From assembly GCF_002188635.1 (NCBI RefSeq), contig NZ_NINX01000032.1, forward strand, positions 124,001 to 188,000: a DNA stretch of 64,000 nt, given 5' to 3'. A program made the translations under genes and the position numbers. The stretch's first letter is position 1; every line of letters begins with the position of its first letter. Origin of the DNA: Pigmentiphaga sp. NML030171. Its GTDB lineage: Bacteria > Pseudomonadota > Gammaproteobacteria > Burkholderiales > Burkholderiaceae_B. The notes beneath the pieces are model-generated. The model was not told where the DNA came from. It searched no databases and saw nothing but the letters and a program-made list of their open reading frames with translations. Below, in pieces: positions 8,675 through 18,842 of this stretch.

Positions 8675-11600
8675 ATCCGTCGCGGCTGTTCATCCTGCGC
8701 CCCATCGCCACGTCGCTGGCGATGGTGGCGATCCTGCTGTCGGGGCTGATCGCCTACAAGATGCTGCCGGTCTCGGCCCTGCCCGAGGTCGACTACCCCA
8801 CCATCCAGGTGGTCACGCAATATCCCGGCGCCAGCCCCGACGTCATGACCTCGCTGGTGACGGCTCCGCTGGAGCGCCAGTTCGGCCAGATGCCGGGCCT
8901 GAACCAGATGTCGTCCATCAGTTCGGGCGGCGCCTCGGTCATCACCCTGAAGTTCAACCTCGACCTGCCGCTGGACGTGGCCGAGCAAGAGGTCCAGGCC
9001 GCCATCAACGCCGGCTCGAACCTGCTGCCCAACGACCTGCCCGCGCCGCCCATCTACAACAAGGTCAATCCCGCCGACACGCCGGTCCTGACGCTGGCGA
9101 TCAGCTCGCCCACGCTGCCGCTCTACCAGGTGCGCGACCTGGTGGACACGCGCATGGCGCAGAAGATTTCGCAGGTATCGGGCGTGGGCCTGGTCAGCAT
9201 CGCCGGCGGCCAACGCCCGGCCGTGCGCATCCGCGCGAATCCGCGCGCCCTGGCCTCGGTGGGGCTAAACCTCGGCAATATCCGCACCGCCATCACCGGC
9301 GCCAACGTCAACCAGCCCAAGGGCAACTTCGACGGTCCCACGCGCGCCACCACGCTCGACGCCAACGACCAGTTGAAGACCATCGAGCAGTACCGCGACC
9401 TGATCATCGCCTACGCCAACAACGCGCCGGTGCGGCTGTCGGACGTGGCCGAGATCGAGCGCGACGCCGAGAACACCCGCCAGGCCGCCTGGGCCGGCGG
9501 CCAGCCCGCCATCCTGCTGAACGTGCAGCGCCAACCCGGGGCCAACGTGATCCAGGTGGTGGACAACATCCGCAAGCTGCTGCCCGACCTGCAGGCGGCC
9601 CTGCCCAGCACGCTGGACGTGGCCGTGCTGTCGGACCGCACCGAATCCATCCGCTCGTCCGTGAAGGACGTGCAGTTCGAGCTGATGCTGGCGGTCGCGC
9701 TGGTGGTCATGGTCACCTTCGTGTTCCTGCGCAACCTCACGGCCACCATCATCCCGAGCGTGGTCGTGCCGTTGTCGCTGATCGGCACCTTCGGCGTCAT
9801 GTACCTGGCCGGTTTCAGCATCAACAACCTCACGCTGATGGCGCTGACCATCGCCACCGGCTTCGTGGTGGACGACGCCATCGTCATGATCGAGAACATC
9901 GCCCGCTATCTGGAGCAGGGCGAGACGCCGGTGCAGGCGGCCCTGAAGGGCGCGGCGCAGATCGGCTTCACGCTGATCTCGCTCACGTTCTCGCTGATCG
10001 CCGTGCTGATCCCGCTGCTGTTCATGGGCGACGTGATCGGCCGGCTGTTCCGCGAGTTCGCCATCACGCTGGCGGTCTCCATCCTGATCTCGCTGGTGGT
10101 CTCGCTCAGCCTGACTCCCATGATGTGCTCGAAGTACCTGCGGCACATACCCGACGAGGAACAGGGCCGGTTCTACCGCAAGAGCGGCGAATGGTTCGAC
10201 CGCATCATCGCCGGCTACGACCGCATGCTGCGCTGGGTGCTTTCGCACCAGCCGCTGACGCTGCTGGTCGCGCTGGGCACGCTGCTGCTGACGGTGCTGC
10301 TGTACGCCGTCATCCCCAAGGGCTTCTTTCCCCAGCAGGACACGGGCGTCATCCAGGCCATCAGCGAAAGCTCGCCGTCGGTATCCTTCGCCGCCATGGC
10401 GCGGCGCCAGCAGGCCGCGGCCGACATCATCCTGCGCGACCCCGACGTGGCCAGCCTGTCGTCCTTCATCGGCGTGGACGGCACCAACGCCACGCTCAAC
10501 ACCGGCCGCCTGCAGATCAACCTGAAGCCCCATGCCGAACGCAGCGCGTCGGCGGCGCAGGTGATCGCCCGCCTGCAGCCGCAACTGGACAAGCTCGAGG
10601 ACCTGCGGCTGTACATGCAACCGGTGCAGGACCTGACCATCGAGGACAGCGTCAGCCGCACCCAGTACCAGTTCACGCTGCAGGACCCCGACCTGGACAC
10701 CCTGGGCACCTGGACCCGCAAGCTGGTCGACCGGCTCAGGCAGTTGCCGCAGCTGGCCGACGTCACCCACGACCTGCAGGACCGCGGCCTGCAGACCTAC
10801 GTCGAGATCGACCGCAATGCCGCCTCGCGGCTGGGCGTGACCGCGGCCGACATCAACAACGCGTTGTACGACGCGCTGGGCCAGCGGCTGATATCGACCA
10901 TCTTCACCCAGGCCAACCAGTACCGCGTGGTGCTGGAAGCGGCGCCGCAGTTCCGCCAGGACCCGTCGTCGCTGTCACAGATCTACGTGGCGACCGCCGA
11001 CGGCAAGCAGGTGCCGCTGACCAACATCGTGCAGGTATCCGAACGGACGACGGCGCTGTCGATCAGCCACCTGGGCCAGTTCCCCTCGGCCACGGTCTCG
11101 TTCAACCTGGCCCATGGCGCCTCGCTCAGCGGCGCGGTGGACGCCATCCTGCAGGCCGAGCACGAGATCGGCATGCCGCTCGGCATCCAGACCAGCTTCC
11201 AGGGCGCGGCCCAGGCCTTCCAGGCCTCGCTGAACAGCACGCTGCTGCTGATCCTGGCGGCCATCGCCACGATGTACATTGTGCTGGGCGTGCTGTACGA
11301 AAGCTACATCCACCCCATCACCATCCTGTCCACCCTGCCTTCGGCCGGGGTGGGCGCGCTGCTGGCGCTGATGATCGCGGGCAGCGATCTCGACATGATC
11401 GGCATCATCGGGATCATCCTGTTGATCGGCATCGTGAAGAAGAATGCCATCATGATGATCGATTTCGCGCTCGAGGCCGAGCGCAAGCAGGGCATGGCGC
11501 CGCGCGACGCCATCCACCAGGCCGCGCTGCTGCGCTTCCGGCCCATCCTGATGACGACCTGCGCCGCGCTGTTCGGCGCCGTGCCGCTGATGCTCAGTAC

Positions 11601-11787
11601 CGGTAGCGGCGCCGAGCTGCGCCAGCCGCTGGGCATCGTGATGGTGGGCGGCCTGCTGTTCAGCCAGTTGCTGACGCTGTTCACGACGCCGGTCATCTAC
11701 CTGATGTTCGACCGCCTGGGCCACGCGATGAACCGCAGGCGCGAACGGCGCACGGCCTCGCTGGGCCAGCCGGGCGGCACGCCATGA
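8671..11787 (+). CDS. mdtB: RND multidrug transporter permease, MdtB-like
   Basis: Proton-driven inner-membrane exporter of 1038 residues with 12 predicted helices and two large periplasmic loops. It starts [20 protein letters not shown], as MdtB/MdtC proteins do, and carries the helix-4 proton-relay signature [14 protein letters not shown] and the repeat-2 [15 protein letters not shown]. Overlap with mdtA is ATGA at 8671-8674 and with mdtC ATGA at 11784-11787, so the subunits are probably made by coupled translation. In E. coli MdtB and MdtC form a B2C heterotrimer; two full-length, non-identical copies here imply the same arrangement. Confidence 0.94.
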   Translation: MNPSRLFILRPIATSLAMVAILLSGLIAYKMLPVSALPEVDYPTIQVVTQYPGASPDVMTSLVTAPLERQFGQMPGLNQMSSISSGGASVITLKFNLDLPLDVAEQEVQAAINAGSNLLPNDLPAPPIYNKVNPADTPVLTLAISSPTLPLYQVRDLVDTRMAQKISQVSGVGLVSIAGGQRPAVRIRANPRALASVGLNLGNIRTAITGANVNQPKGNFDGPTRATTLDANDQLKTIEQYRDLIIAYANNAPVRLSDVAEIERDAENTRQAAWAGGQPAILLNVQRQPGANVIQVVDNIRKLLPDLQAALPSTLDVAVLSDRTESIRSSVKDVQFELMLAVALVVMVTFVFLRNLTATIIPSVVVPLSLIGTFGVMYLAGFSINNLTLMALTIATGFVVDDAIVMIENIARYLEQGETPVQAALKGAAQIGFTLISLTFSLIAVLIPLLFMGDVIGRLFREFAITLAVSILISLVVSLSLTPMMCSKYLRHIPDEEQGRFYRKSGEWFDRIIAGYDRMLRWVLSHQPLTLLVALGTLLLTVLLYAVIPKGFFPQQDTGVIQAISESSPSVSFAAMARRQQAAADIILRDPDVASLSSFIGVDGTNATLNTGRLQINLKPHAERSASAAQVIARLQPQLDKLEDLRLYMQPVQDLTIEDSVSRTQYQFTLQDPDLDTLGTWTRKLVDRLRQLPQLADVTHDLQDRGLQTYVEIDRNAASRLGVTAADINNALYDALGQRLISTIFTQANQYRVVLEAAPQFRQDPSSLSQIYVATADGKQVPLTNIVQVSERTTALSISHLGQFPSATVSFNLAHGASLSGAVDAILQAEHEIGMPLGIQTSFQGAAQAFQASLNSTLLLILAAIATMYIVLGVLYESYIHPITILSTLPSAGVGALLALMIAGSDLDMIGIIGIILLIGIVKKNAIMMIDFALEAERKQGMAPRDAIHQAALLRFRPILMTTCAALFGAVPLMLSTGSGAELRQPLGIVMVGGLLFSQLLTLFTTPVIYLMFDRLGHAMNRRRERRTASLGQPGGTP

Positions 11788-14700
11788 ACATCTCCGCGCC
11801 GTTCATCATGCGGCCGGTGGCCACGGTGCTGCTGGCCATCGCCGTGGTGCTGGCCGGCGCCCTGGCCTTCGTCAAGCTGCCGGTCGCGCCCTTGCCGCAA
11901 GTGGACTTCCCCACGATATCGGTGCGCGCCAGCCTGCCCGGCGCCAGCCCCGAGACCATGGCCTCCAGCGTCGCCACGCCCCTGGAGCGCGCGCTGGGCA
12001 GCATCGCCGGGATCAGCGAGATGACCTCGCGCAGCACCCAGGGCTCGGCCAGCATCACGCTGCAATTCGACCTGAGCCGCGACATCGACGGCGCTGCGCG
12101 CGACGTGCAGGGCGCCATCAACGCGGCGCGCACCATGCTGCCCAGCGCGCTGCGCAGCAATCCGACCTACACCAAGCGCAACCCTGCCTCGGCGCCCATC
12201 ATGGTGCTGGCGCTGACCTCGCCCACGCTGGACCAGGGCCAGCTCTACGACGTGGGCTCGACCATCCTGGCGCAGCGCATCGCGCAGATCAAGGGTGTCA
12301 GCGACGTCCAGGTGGGCGGCAGTTCGCTTCCCGCGGTGCGGGTGGAACTGAACCCCACCGCGCTCAACCAGTACGGCATCGCGCTGGACGAAGTGCGCAC
12401 CGCGCTGAACAACGCCAACGCGCGCGGCCCGAAAGGCGTGCTCGAGAACGACGAGACGAGCTGGCAGGTCGCCACCAACGACCAGTTGCGCAAGGCGCGC
12501 GAGTATCGCGGGCTGATCGTGGCCTACCGCAACGGCTCGCCCGTGATGCTGAGCGACGTGGCGCGCGTCGAGGATTCGGTGGAAGACCTCTTCAACATGG
12601 GCTTCCTGAACAACAGCCCGGCCATCCTGCTGGTGGTGGGGCGCCAGGCCGACGCCAACATCATCGAGACGGTGGACCGCATCCGCGAAGCGCTGCCGCA
12701 GATGCAGGCGCTGCTGCCGGGCGACGTGGCGCTGACCGTGGCGCAGGACCGCACGCCCAGCATCCGCGCCTCGCTGGCCGAGGCCGAGCACACGCTCATC
12801 ATCGCCGTCATCCTGGTCATCCTGGTGGTGCTGCTGTTCCTGCGCAACGTCCGCGCCGCCATCATCCCCAGCGTGGCGGTGCCGGTCTCGCTCATCGCCA
12901 CCTTCGCCGTGATGTACCTGTGCGGCTACTCGCTCAACACCATGTCGCTGATGGCACTGATCGTCGCCACCGGTTTCGTGGTGGACGACGCCATCGTCGT
13001 GCTGGAGAACATCTCGCGGCACCTGGAGGCCGGCATGTCGCCGCTGCGGGCGGCCCTCGTGGGCTCGCGCGAGGTCGGCTTCACGGTGCTGTCGATGAGC
13101 CTGTCGCTGATCGCGGTATTCATCCCCATCCTGCTGATGGGCGACATCGTCGGCCGGCTGTTCCGCGAATTCTCGGTCACGCTGTCCGCCGCCATCCTGA
13201 TGTCGCTGATCGTGTCCGTCACCCTGACGCCCATGATGTGCGCCCGCATGCTGCGCCCGGTGCGCGAGCAGCGGCCCCCGGGGCGGATCTCCCGCCTGAT
13301 GGAAGCCGGCTTCGCCGGCATGACGCGGGGCTACGGCCGGGCGCTGCACTGGGTGCTGCGCCATTCGCTGCTGACCCTGCTCGTGCTGGGCGTGGTAATC
13401 GGGCTCAATGTCTACCTGTACGTCAAGGTGCCCAAGGGCTTCTTCCCCCAGCAGGACACGGGCCAGCTGATGGGCTTCATCCGCGCCGACCAGGGCACGT
13501 CCTTCCAGGCCATGCGTCCCAAGCTGGAATACTTCCGCAAGGTGGTGCTGGCCGATCCGGCGGTCGAGAGCATGGTCGGCTACAGCGGCGGACGCGGCGG
13601 CAGCAACACCAGCTTCATGATGATCCAGCTCAAGCCGCTGGCCGAGCGCAAGGTATCGGTGGACGAGGTGATGAACCGGCTTCGGGGCAGGCTGGGCAAC
13701 GTGCCCGGCGCGCGCATGTTCCTGATGCCCAACCAGGACATACGCATCGGGGCCCGCATGTCCAACTCCAGCTATCAGTATTCGCTGAAGGCCTCGGAGC
13801 TGTCGGCGCTGCGCACCTGGATGCCGCGCGTGACGCGCGCGCTGGCCGCGCTGCCCGAGCTGGCCGACGTCGACGTGGACGTCGAGGACAAGGGGCGGCA
13901 GATCTCGCTGGAGATCGACCGCGAGACCGCGACGCGGCTGGGGGTGAACATGTCGATGATCGCCGCGGTGCTGAACAACTCGTTCAGCCAGCGGCAGGTC
14001 TCGGTCATCTACAACCCGCTCAACCAGTACCGGGTGGTCATGGAGGTGGACCAGCGCTTCGCGCAGAACGCGGACGCGCTGCAGCAGGTCACCGTCGTCA
14101 CCTCGACCGGCGCGCGGGTGCCGCTGTCGGCCTTCGCGAAGTGGCGCACCACGAACGCGCCGCTGAGCGTCTCGCACGAGAGCCAGTTCGCCGCCGACAC
14201 CGTCTCCTTCAACCTGGCCCCGGGCGTATCGCTGGAACAGGCCACGCGCGCGGTCAACGAGGCAGTCGCCCGCATCAGTCTGCCCACCACCGAGATCCAG
14301 GCGGGCTTCGCCGGCAGCGCCAAGGCGCTGCAATCGTCGCTGAGCGCCCAGCCCTGGCTGATCCTGGCCGCGCTGGTCACCATGTACCTGGTGCTGGGCA
14401 TGCTGTACGAAAGCTACATCCATCCGCTGACCATCCTGTCCACCCTGCCCTCGGCCGGGCTGGGGGCCCTGCTGGCGCTGATGATGCTGGGCCGGGAGTT
14501 CTCGCTGATCGCCCTGATCGGGGTGTTCCTGCTGATCGGCATCGTCAAGAAGAACGCCATCATGATGGTGGACTTCGCGCTGGATGCGGAGCGGCGGCGC
14601 GGGCTGAGTTCGCGCGAGGCCATCCACGAAGCCTGCCTGATGCGCTTTCGTCCCATCCTGATGACCACCATGGCGGCCATCCTGGGCGCCGTACCGCTGG

Positions 14701-14900
14701 TGATCAGCACGGGCGCCGGCGCCGAGCTGCGCCAGCCGCTGGGCATCACCATCGTCGGCGGGCTGGTCGTCAGCCAGTTGCTGACGCTGTTCACCACCCC
14801 GGTGGTCTACCTGTATCTCGACCGCCTGCACTGGCGGGCGCAACGGCGCTGGGGCCGGCCGCGATCGGCGGGCCTTGCGCTACCCGGAGACAATCTATGA
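11784..14900 (+). CDS. mdtC: RND multidrug transporter permease, MdtC-like
   Basis: Second RND pump subunit, 1038 residues, starting [20 protein letters not shown]. The helix-4 signature is [14 protein letters not shown], where the MdtB partner reads VMIENI, and the second repeat has [15 protein letters not shown]. It is a diverged paralogue of the preceding gene with collinear domains, which supports an MdtBC hetero-trimer. The stop overlaps the start of the outer-membrane factor by 4 bp (14897-14900). No frameshift or missing segment is visible. Confidence 0.94.
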   Translation: MNISAPFIMRPVATVLLAIAVVLAGALAFVKLPVAPLPQVDFPTISVRASLPGASPETMASSVATPLERALGSIAGISEMTSRSTQGSASITLQFDLSRDIDGAARDVQGAINAARTMLPSALRSNPTYTKRNPASAPIMVLALTSPTLDQGQLYDVGSTILAQRIAQIKGVSDVQVGGSSLPAVRVELNPTALNQYGIALDEVRTALNNANARGPKGVLENDETSWQVATNDQLRKAREYRGLIVAYRNGSPVMLSDVARVEDSVEDLFNMGFLNNSPAILLVVGRQADANIIETVDRIREALPQMQALLPGDVALTVAQDRTPSIRASLAEAEHTLIIAVILVILVVLLFLRNVRAAIIPSVAVPVSLIATFAVMYLCGYSLNTMSLMALIVATGFVVDDAIVVLENISRHLEAGMSPLRAALVGSREVGFTVLSMSLSLIAVFIPILLMGDIVGRLFREFSVTLSAAILMSLIVSVTLTPMMCARMLRPVREQRPPGRISRLMEAGFAGMTRGYGRALHWVLRHSLLTLLVLGVVIGLNVYLYVKVPKGFFPQQDTGQLMGFIRADQGTSFQAMRPKLEYFRKVVLADPAVESMVGYSGGRGGSNTSFMMIQLKPLAERKVSVDEVMNRLRGRLGNVPGARMFLMPNQDIRIGARMSNSSYQYSLKASELSALRTWMPRVTRALAALPELADVDVDVEDKGRQISLEIDRETATRLGVNMSMIAAVLNNSFSQRQVSVIYNPLNQYRVVMEVDQRFAQNADALQQVTVVTSTGARVPLSAFAKWRTTNAPLSVSHESQFAADTVSFNLAPGVSLEQATRAVNEAVARISLPTTEIQAGFAGSAKALQSSLSAQPWLILAALVTMYLVLGMLYESYIHPLTILSTLPSAGLGALLALMMLGREFSLIALIGVFLLIGIVKKNAIMMVDFALDAERRRGLSSREAIHEACLMRFRPILMTTMAAILGAVPLVISTGAGAELRQPLGITIVGGLVVSQLLTLFTTPVVYLYLDRLHWRAQRRWGRPRSAGLALPGDNL

Positions 14901-16453
14901 CCAAGACGTGGCCCGCCGTGGCGGGCACGCCCCGCCCTTCGCCGCTTTCCGATGACCGCCCGCCGCGGACCGGCGGCGCGCGCCTGGCCGTCTGCGCCGC
15001 GCTGGCCGCCCTGCTGGCCGGATGCGCCATGGGGCCCGATTACGTGCGGCCGACCGTGAACAGCGGCGTCCAGTTCAAGGAAGCCGCCGGCTGGAAGGCC
15101 GCCGAGCCTCGCGACGACGTCCGCCGCGGCCCGTGGTGGGAGGTCTTCGGCGACCCCGAGCTGTCGCGCCTGATGGCGCAGGTCGAGACCGCCAACCAGA
15201 CCATCGCCCAGGCCGAGGCGCAGTACCGGCAGGCGCTGGCCACCGTGCAGGCCACGCGCGCCGGGCAGTTCCCCACGCTGAGCGGCAGCGCCTCGGCCAC
15301 GCGCAGCGGTACCGGCACCAGCAGCAGCACCACCACCAACAGCAGCGGCGTCGTCATCAGCCAGGGCGGCTCGCAAAGCATCCGCAACCAATACAGCATG
15401 AGCGCCACGGCCAGCTGGGAAGCCGACCTGTGGGGCCGCATCCGCCGCAGCATCGAGGCCGACACCGCCAGCGCCCAGGCCAGCGCGGCCAACCTGGCCA
15501 ATGCCCACCTGAGCGCACAGGCCGAACTGGCGCGCAATTACTTCCAGTTGCGGATCATGGACGAGCAACAGCGCCTGCTGGAAACCACCATCAAGGTCTA
15601 TGAACGCTCGCTGCGCCTGAACGAGAACCGCTATGCGGTGGGCGTCTCGGCCAAGGCCGAGATCGCCCAGGCGCGCACCCAGCTGGAATCGACGCGGGCC
15701 CAGGCCGTGGACCTGCGCTGGCAGCGCGCCCAGCTCGAGCACGCCATCGCCATCCTGGCCGGCCAGCCGCCGTCCGAGTTCAGCCTGGCGCCCACGGAAT
15801 TCCGGGCCATGCTGCCCGCCATCCCGGTGGGCCTGCCCTCGGAGCTGCTGGAACGCCGGCCCGACATCGCCGCGGCCGAACGCCAGGTCCAGGCGGCCAA
15901 TGCCCGCATCGGCGTCGCCAAGGCGGCCTACTTCCCGTCGTTGACGCTGTCGGCCTCGCTGGGTTATCGCAGTTCGCAGTTCTCGGACTGGCTGACCGCG
16001 CCGGCGCGCTTCTGGTCTCTTGGCCCTTCGCTGGCCGCGCCGCTGTTCGACGCCGGCCTGCGCCGCGCGCAGACCCGCCAGGCCGAAGCCACTTACGACC
16101 AGCAGGTGGCCGCCTACCGGCAGACTGTGCTGTCCGCGCTGGGTGAGGTGGAGAACTATCTGTCGCAACTGCGCGTGATGGAGGAAGAGCAGGCCGTGCA
16201 ACAGCGTGCCCTGGATGCGGCGCGCGAATCGCTGCGGCTCACCACCAACCAGTTCGAGTCCGGCCTGATCGACTACCTGAGCGTGGTCACGGTGCAGACC
16301 TCGGCGCTCAGCAACGAACGCACCGCGCTGTCATTGCTGGGCAATCGCCTGACCGCCAGCGTGAACCTGATCGCAGCGCTGGGCGGCGGCTGGCACGCCG
16401 ACGCCCTGGCTTCGAAGCAGGACGGCGCCAAGGCCGATACGGCCACGCAATGA
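14897..16453 (+). CDS. Outer-membrane efflux lipoprotein, NodT/OprM family
   Basis: TolC-like outer-membrane channel (518 aa) completing the tripartite pump. A signal peptide ends in a lipobox LLAGC with lipidated C43, followed by [10 protein letters not shown], the usual start of NodT-family factors. Two repeated helical outer-membrane-factor domains follow (about 80-290 and 300-490), with the typical phrase [21 protein letters not shown] Ser/Thr-rich insert (about 134-160) probably belongs to a surface loop. The signal peptide is long because of a polar extension before it. The ATG overlaps the mdtC stop, and the stop overlaps the acetyltransferase start. Confidence 0.93.
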   Translation: MTKTWPAVAGTPRPSPLSDDRPPRTGGARLAVCAALAALLAGCAMGPDYVRPTVNSGVQFKEAAGWKAAEPRDDVRRGPWWEVFGDPELSRLMAQVETANQTIAQAEAQYRQALATVQATRAGQFPTLSGSASATRSGTGTSSSTTTNSSGVVISQGGSQSIRNQYSMSATASWEADLWGRIRRSIEADTASAQASAANLANAHLSAQAELARNYFQLRIMDEQQRLLETTIKVYERSLRLNENRYAVGVSAKAEIAQARTQLESTRAQAVDLRWQRAQLEHAIAILAGQPPSEFSLAPTEFRAMLPAIPVGLPSELLERRPDIAAAERQVQAANARIGVAKAAYFPSLTLSASLGYRSSQFSDWLTAPARFWSLGPSLAAPLFDAGLRRAQTRQAEATYDQQVAAYRQTVLSALGEVENYLSQLRVMEEEQAVQQRALDAARESLRLTTNQFESGLIDYLSVVTVQTSALSNERTALSLLGNRLTASVNLIAALGGGWHADALASKQDGAKADTATQ

Positions 16454-16920
16454 CGGACGGCCACACCATCGGGCGCTGCGGCCCCGCCGACGTCGCCGAT
16501 TGGGCCACCCTGCGCGACGCCCTCTGGCCCGGCGAAGGCACGATGGCCAAGACCGAGCAGGTGCGCGGCATCCTGGACGGCCCACCCGACGCCGAGGCGG
16601 CCTGGATCGCGCGCGACGCCGCCGGCCGGGCTATCGGCCTGGCCGAGGCGTCGCTGCGGCGGGACTACGTGAACGGCTGCGAGACCTCGCCCGTGGGTTT
16701 CCTGGAAGGCATTTACGTGGACCCGGCCGCGCGACGCCAGGGTGTCGCGCGGCGCCTGTGCGCGGCGGCCGAGGCCTGGGCGCGGTCGCTGGGCTGCACC
16801 GAGTTCGCCTCGGACGCGGCCGCCGACGCCGTTGGCTCGCAGCACATGCACCGGGCCCTGGGCTTCGAGGAAACCGAGAGGGTCGTGTACTTCCGCAAGG
16901 CCTTGGCCGAACGCGGCTAG
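16450..16920 (+). CDS. Aminoglycoside 6'-N-acetyltransferase, AAC(6')-I type (GNAT)
   Basis: A 156-residue GNAT enzyme. By family it transfers acetyl from acetyl-CoA to the 6'-amino group of aminoglycosides. The acetyl-CoA loop is VDPAARRQGVARRL. The following stretches match the AAC(6')-I signature closely: EASLRRDYVNGCETSPVGFL, LEGIYV, CTEFASDAAADAVGSQHMH and ALGFEETERVVYF. An early WATLRDALWP also fits. The ATG overlaps the stop of the efflux channel gene (ATGA), so it is the fifth gene of the pump operon. Whether it confers resistance, or acts on another amine, cannot be told from sequence. Confidence 0.85.
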   Translation: MTDGHTIGRCGPADVADWATLRDALWPGEGTMAKTEQVRGILDGPPDAEAAWIARDAAGRAIGLAEASLRRDYVNGCETSPVGFLEGIYVDPAARRQGVARRLCAAAEAWARSLGCTEFASDAAADAVGSQHMHRALGFEETERVVYFRKALAERG

Positions 16921-16934
16921 ACGCCGCCCGCCCG

Positions 16935-17294
16935 TCAGACGTCCACGACGGGAACAAAGCCGCCGAATATCATGCGCTTGCCGTCGAAAGGCATGGTTTC
17001 GCCCATGCTCTTCATGCGTGGGTCGGACATCATCTTCTGGTTGGCGGCATCCCGTACTTCCTTGGACGGATACTCGAACCAGCTGAAGACGACCACTTCG
17101 TCTTCCTTGGCCTGCACGGCCCGGCGGAAATCGGTCAGCTTGCCGTCGGGCACGTCGTCGCCCCAGCACTCGACCATGCGCGTGACGCCGAATTCCTTGA
17201 ACAGCGGCGCCGCGTCGGCGGCGTGCTTGATGTACTGCTCCTTGTTGGCGGCCGGCACGGCCACGAGGAAACCCTCCACGTATTTCATCGCCAT
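16935..17294 (-). CDS. DUF1428 family protein
   Basis: A 119-residue protein of the DUF1428 family, a dimeric alpha/beta-barrel (ferredoxin-like) fold with no known reaction. Family hallmarks are YVEGFLVAVPAANKEQYIKH at the start, RMVECWGDDVPDGKLTDF in the middle and RMIFGGFVPVVDV at the end. The stop-rich side converges on the acetyltransferase gene. The start lies opposite a MarR-type regulator with a perfect palindrome between them, so it is probably repressed by that regulator. GGAGA lies upstream of the ATG. Confidence 0.9.
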   Translation of the reverse strand: MAMKYVEGFLVAVPAANKEQYIKHAADAAPLFKEFGVTRMVECWGDDVPDGKLTDFRRAVQAKEDEVVVFSWFEYPSKEVRDAANQKMMSDPRMKSMGETMPFDGKRMIFGGFVPVVDV

Positions 17295-17376
17295 CGTCGA
17301 TCTCCTTTGCGGGTGTGGCGGTCCGCCCCGCGGCGAACCGGTCTTCGTTGGCGATCATGCCTCGCCAATTTGACAT

Positions 17377-17396
17377 TTATGTTGATATCAACATAA
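17377..17396. promoter_or_regulatory. Perfect 20-bp palindrome, putative MarR operator
   Basis: TTATGTTGATATCAACATAA is perfectly self-complementary over 20 bp. It sits in the 112-bp gap between the divergent DUF1428 and MarR genes, 10 bp before the MarR ATG. Size, symmetry and place fit an autoregulatory MarR site controlling both genes. Confidence 0.75.
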
Positions 17397-17406
17397 TAGC
17401 CTCATC

Positions 17407-17847
17407 ATGTCAAAGAAAATTCCGTTCGACACCACGCAGGAAGTGCGCGACACCTGCCTGTGCCTGCACGTGCAGCGCGCGGCGCGGGCGCTGGCCAAGC
17501 GCTTCGACGATGCCCTGCGGCCGGCGGGCCTGACCAATGGGCAATTCTCGCTGCTGATGTCGCTGAACCGGCCCGAGCCTCCCCCCATGGCGCCCGTGGC
17601 CCAATTGCTGGCCATGGACAGGACGACACTGACCGCCGCCCTGAAGCCGCTGGAGCGCGAGGGACTGGTGCGGGTGGACGTGGACCCCGGCGACCGCCGC
17701 AGCCGCCTGCTGGTCCTGACCGAAAAGGGACATGCGGCCCTGGCGCGGGCACTGCCCATCTGGCGCGCCACCCATGCTGGAATCGACGCCGACCTGGGCG
17801 AGCACCCGGCCGCCGCGCTGCGGGCGGGCCTGGCGGCGCTGTCCTGA
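17407..17847 (+). CDS. MarR family transcriptional regulator
   Basis: A 146-residue winged-helix regulator. The recognition region is VAQLLAMDRTTLTAALKPLE (about 65-84) and the wing is DPGDRRSRLLVLTEKGHAAL, the standard MarR DxRxxxxxLT pattern. N-terminal Cys residues (DTCLCLHVQRAA) could sense oxidants or metals, as in other MarR proteins; this is inference. It is divergent from the DUF1428 gene and preceded by a perfect 20-bp palindrome. The ligand is unknown. Confidence 0.93.
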   Translation: MSKKIPFDTTQEVRDTCLCLHVQRAARALAKRFDDALRPAGLTNGQFSLLMSLNRPEPPPMAPVAQLLAMDRTTLTAALKPLEREGLVRVDVDPGDRRSRLLVLTEKGHAALARALPIWRATHAGIDADLGEHPAAALRAGLAALS

Positions 17848-17873
17848 TACGGGACAAGGCGCGCAACCGCCTT

Positions 17874-17881
17874 TTGCGTAA
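17874..17881. promoter_or_regulatory. TTGCGTAA motif upstream of the IclR gene
   Basis: TTGCGTAA, 33 bp before the IclR ATG. The same motif and its complement recur three times before the P450 gene at 18776-18802, which suggests a shared regulator, most simply IclR autoregulation. Confidence 0.4.
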
Positions 17882-17913
17882 CATAGCGCGCATCCCTTTC
17901 TCTTTCCCATCCC

Positions 17914-18753
17914 ATGCCCAGCAAGCGCGACACCGCCACGCCCCTTTCGTCCCCTGCCGATACCGCGCCCGCCAGGGCCGCCTCCCGCCGCAGCAAGGTG
18001 CAGTCGGCCGGCACCGGCATGGCGGTGCTCAAGACCCTGGCCGCCATGGGGGGCGCCGCGCCGCTGACCGCGCTGGCGGGCCGGCTGGGGGAAAGCCCGG
18101 CCAAGGTCCACCGCTACCTGGCCAGCCTGGTCGAGGCCGGGTTCGTCATCCAGGACCCGGCCACCTCGCGTTACGTGCTGGGCCCCGAATCGCTGGCCAT
18201 CGGGCTGGCCGCCATGCGGCAGTCGGACGCCCTGACGCTGGCCGCCGCCGAACTGGCGCGGCTGGGCGAATCGCACAACCTGTCCTGCTTCGTCTCGGTG
18301 CTGGGCAACGCCGGCCCGACCATCGTCCGCTGGAGCGAGCCGGTCCAGCCGGTGGCGGTGAATGTGCGTGTCGGCTCGGTCATGCCGGTGCTGTGGTCGG
18401 CCACCGGGCGGGCCTTCGGCGCCTTTGCGCGGTCGGCGGTGCTCGACGCGCTGGTCGCGGGCGAACTGGCCGGCGCCACGCCCGAGCACCGCCGCCAGGT
18501 TCCCGACCGCGAGGCCGCCGACCGCCTGTTCGCCGCCGTCCGCGCCATGGGCTGCGCCCCCGTGCGCGACGTGATGCTGAACGGCATCAGCGCGGTGGCG
18601 GCCCCCGTGTTCAACGCCGACGGTGCCGTCACCGTGGTCATCACGGCGCTGGGCCCGACCGGCGCCTTCGATCCGGAACCGGGCGGGGAGGTCGCCCGGT
18701 GGGTCCGCGAAGCGGCCGACGCCGTCAGCAAGCGGCTGGGCTACGGTATCTAG
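17914..18753 (+). CDS. IclR family transcriptional regulator
   Basis: A 279-residue regulator with a polar Ala/Ser/Pro-rich N-terminal tail (about 1-30), a winged helix (about 31-95; PLTALAGRLGESPAKVHRYL) and a C-terminal effector-binding domain (about 110-279; MPVLWSATGRAFGAFA, GISAVAAPVFNADG). IclR proteins often control catabolic operons and bind small acids. It lies immediately upstream of, and codirectional with, the P450-reductase fusion, and TTGCGTAA-like motifs occur before both genes. It probably controls that enzyme; the effector is unknown. Confidence 0.92.
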   Translation: MPSKRDTATPLSSPADTAPARAASRRSKVQSAGTGMAVLKTLAAMGGAAPLTALAGRLGESPAKVHRYLASLVEAGFVIQDPATSRYVLGPESLAIGLAAMRQSDALTLAAAELARLGESHNLSCFVSVLGNAGPTIVRWSEPVQPVAVNVRVGSVMPVLWSATGRAFGAFARSAVLDALVAGELAGATPEHRRQVPDREAADRLFAAVRAMGCAPVRDVMLNGISAVAAPVFNADGAVTVVITALGPTGAFDPEPGGEVARWVREAADAVSKRLGYGI

Positions 18754-18775
18754 GTGTAATCGGCAGTTCTCTTTT

Positions 18776-18802
18776 TACGCATTGCGTACAATAATTACGC
18801 AA
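18776..18802. promoter_or_regulatory. Putative IclR operator before the P450 gene
   Basis: TACGCA-T-TGCGTA (18776-18788) is a perfect inverted repeat around one base, followed by TTACGCAA at 18795-18802. The related TTGCGTAA lies upstream of the iclR gene. TACAAT at 18787-18792 could be a -10 box overlapping the site. The operator function is inferred. Confidence 0.5.
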
Positions 18803-18842
18803 ATTGATCCCCTTCCCGGGATCCGGCAACAGGAGACATGCC

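Noticed and set aside
11697..14843. A 1048-codon open frame antisense to mdtC
   Set aside because: Exact shadow of mdtC with low-complexity composition; no start signal and no domain.
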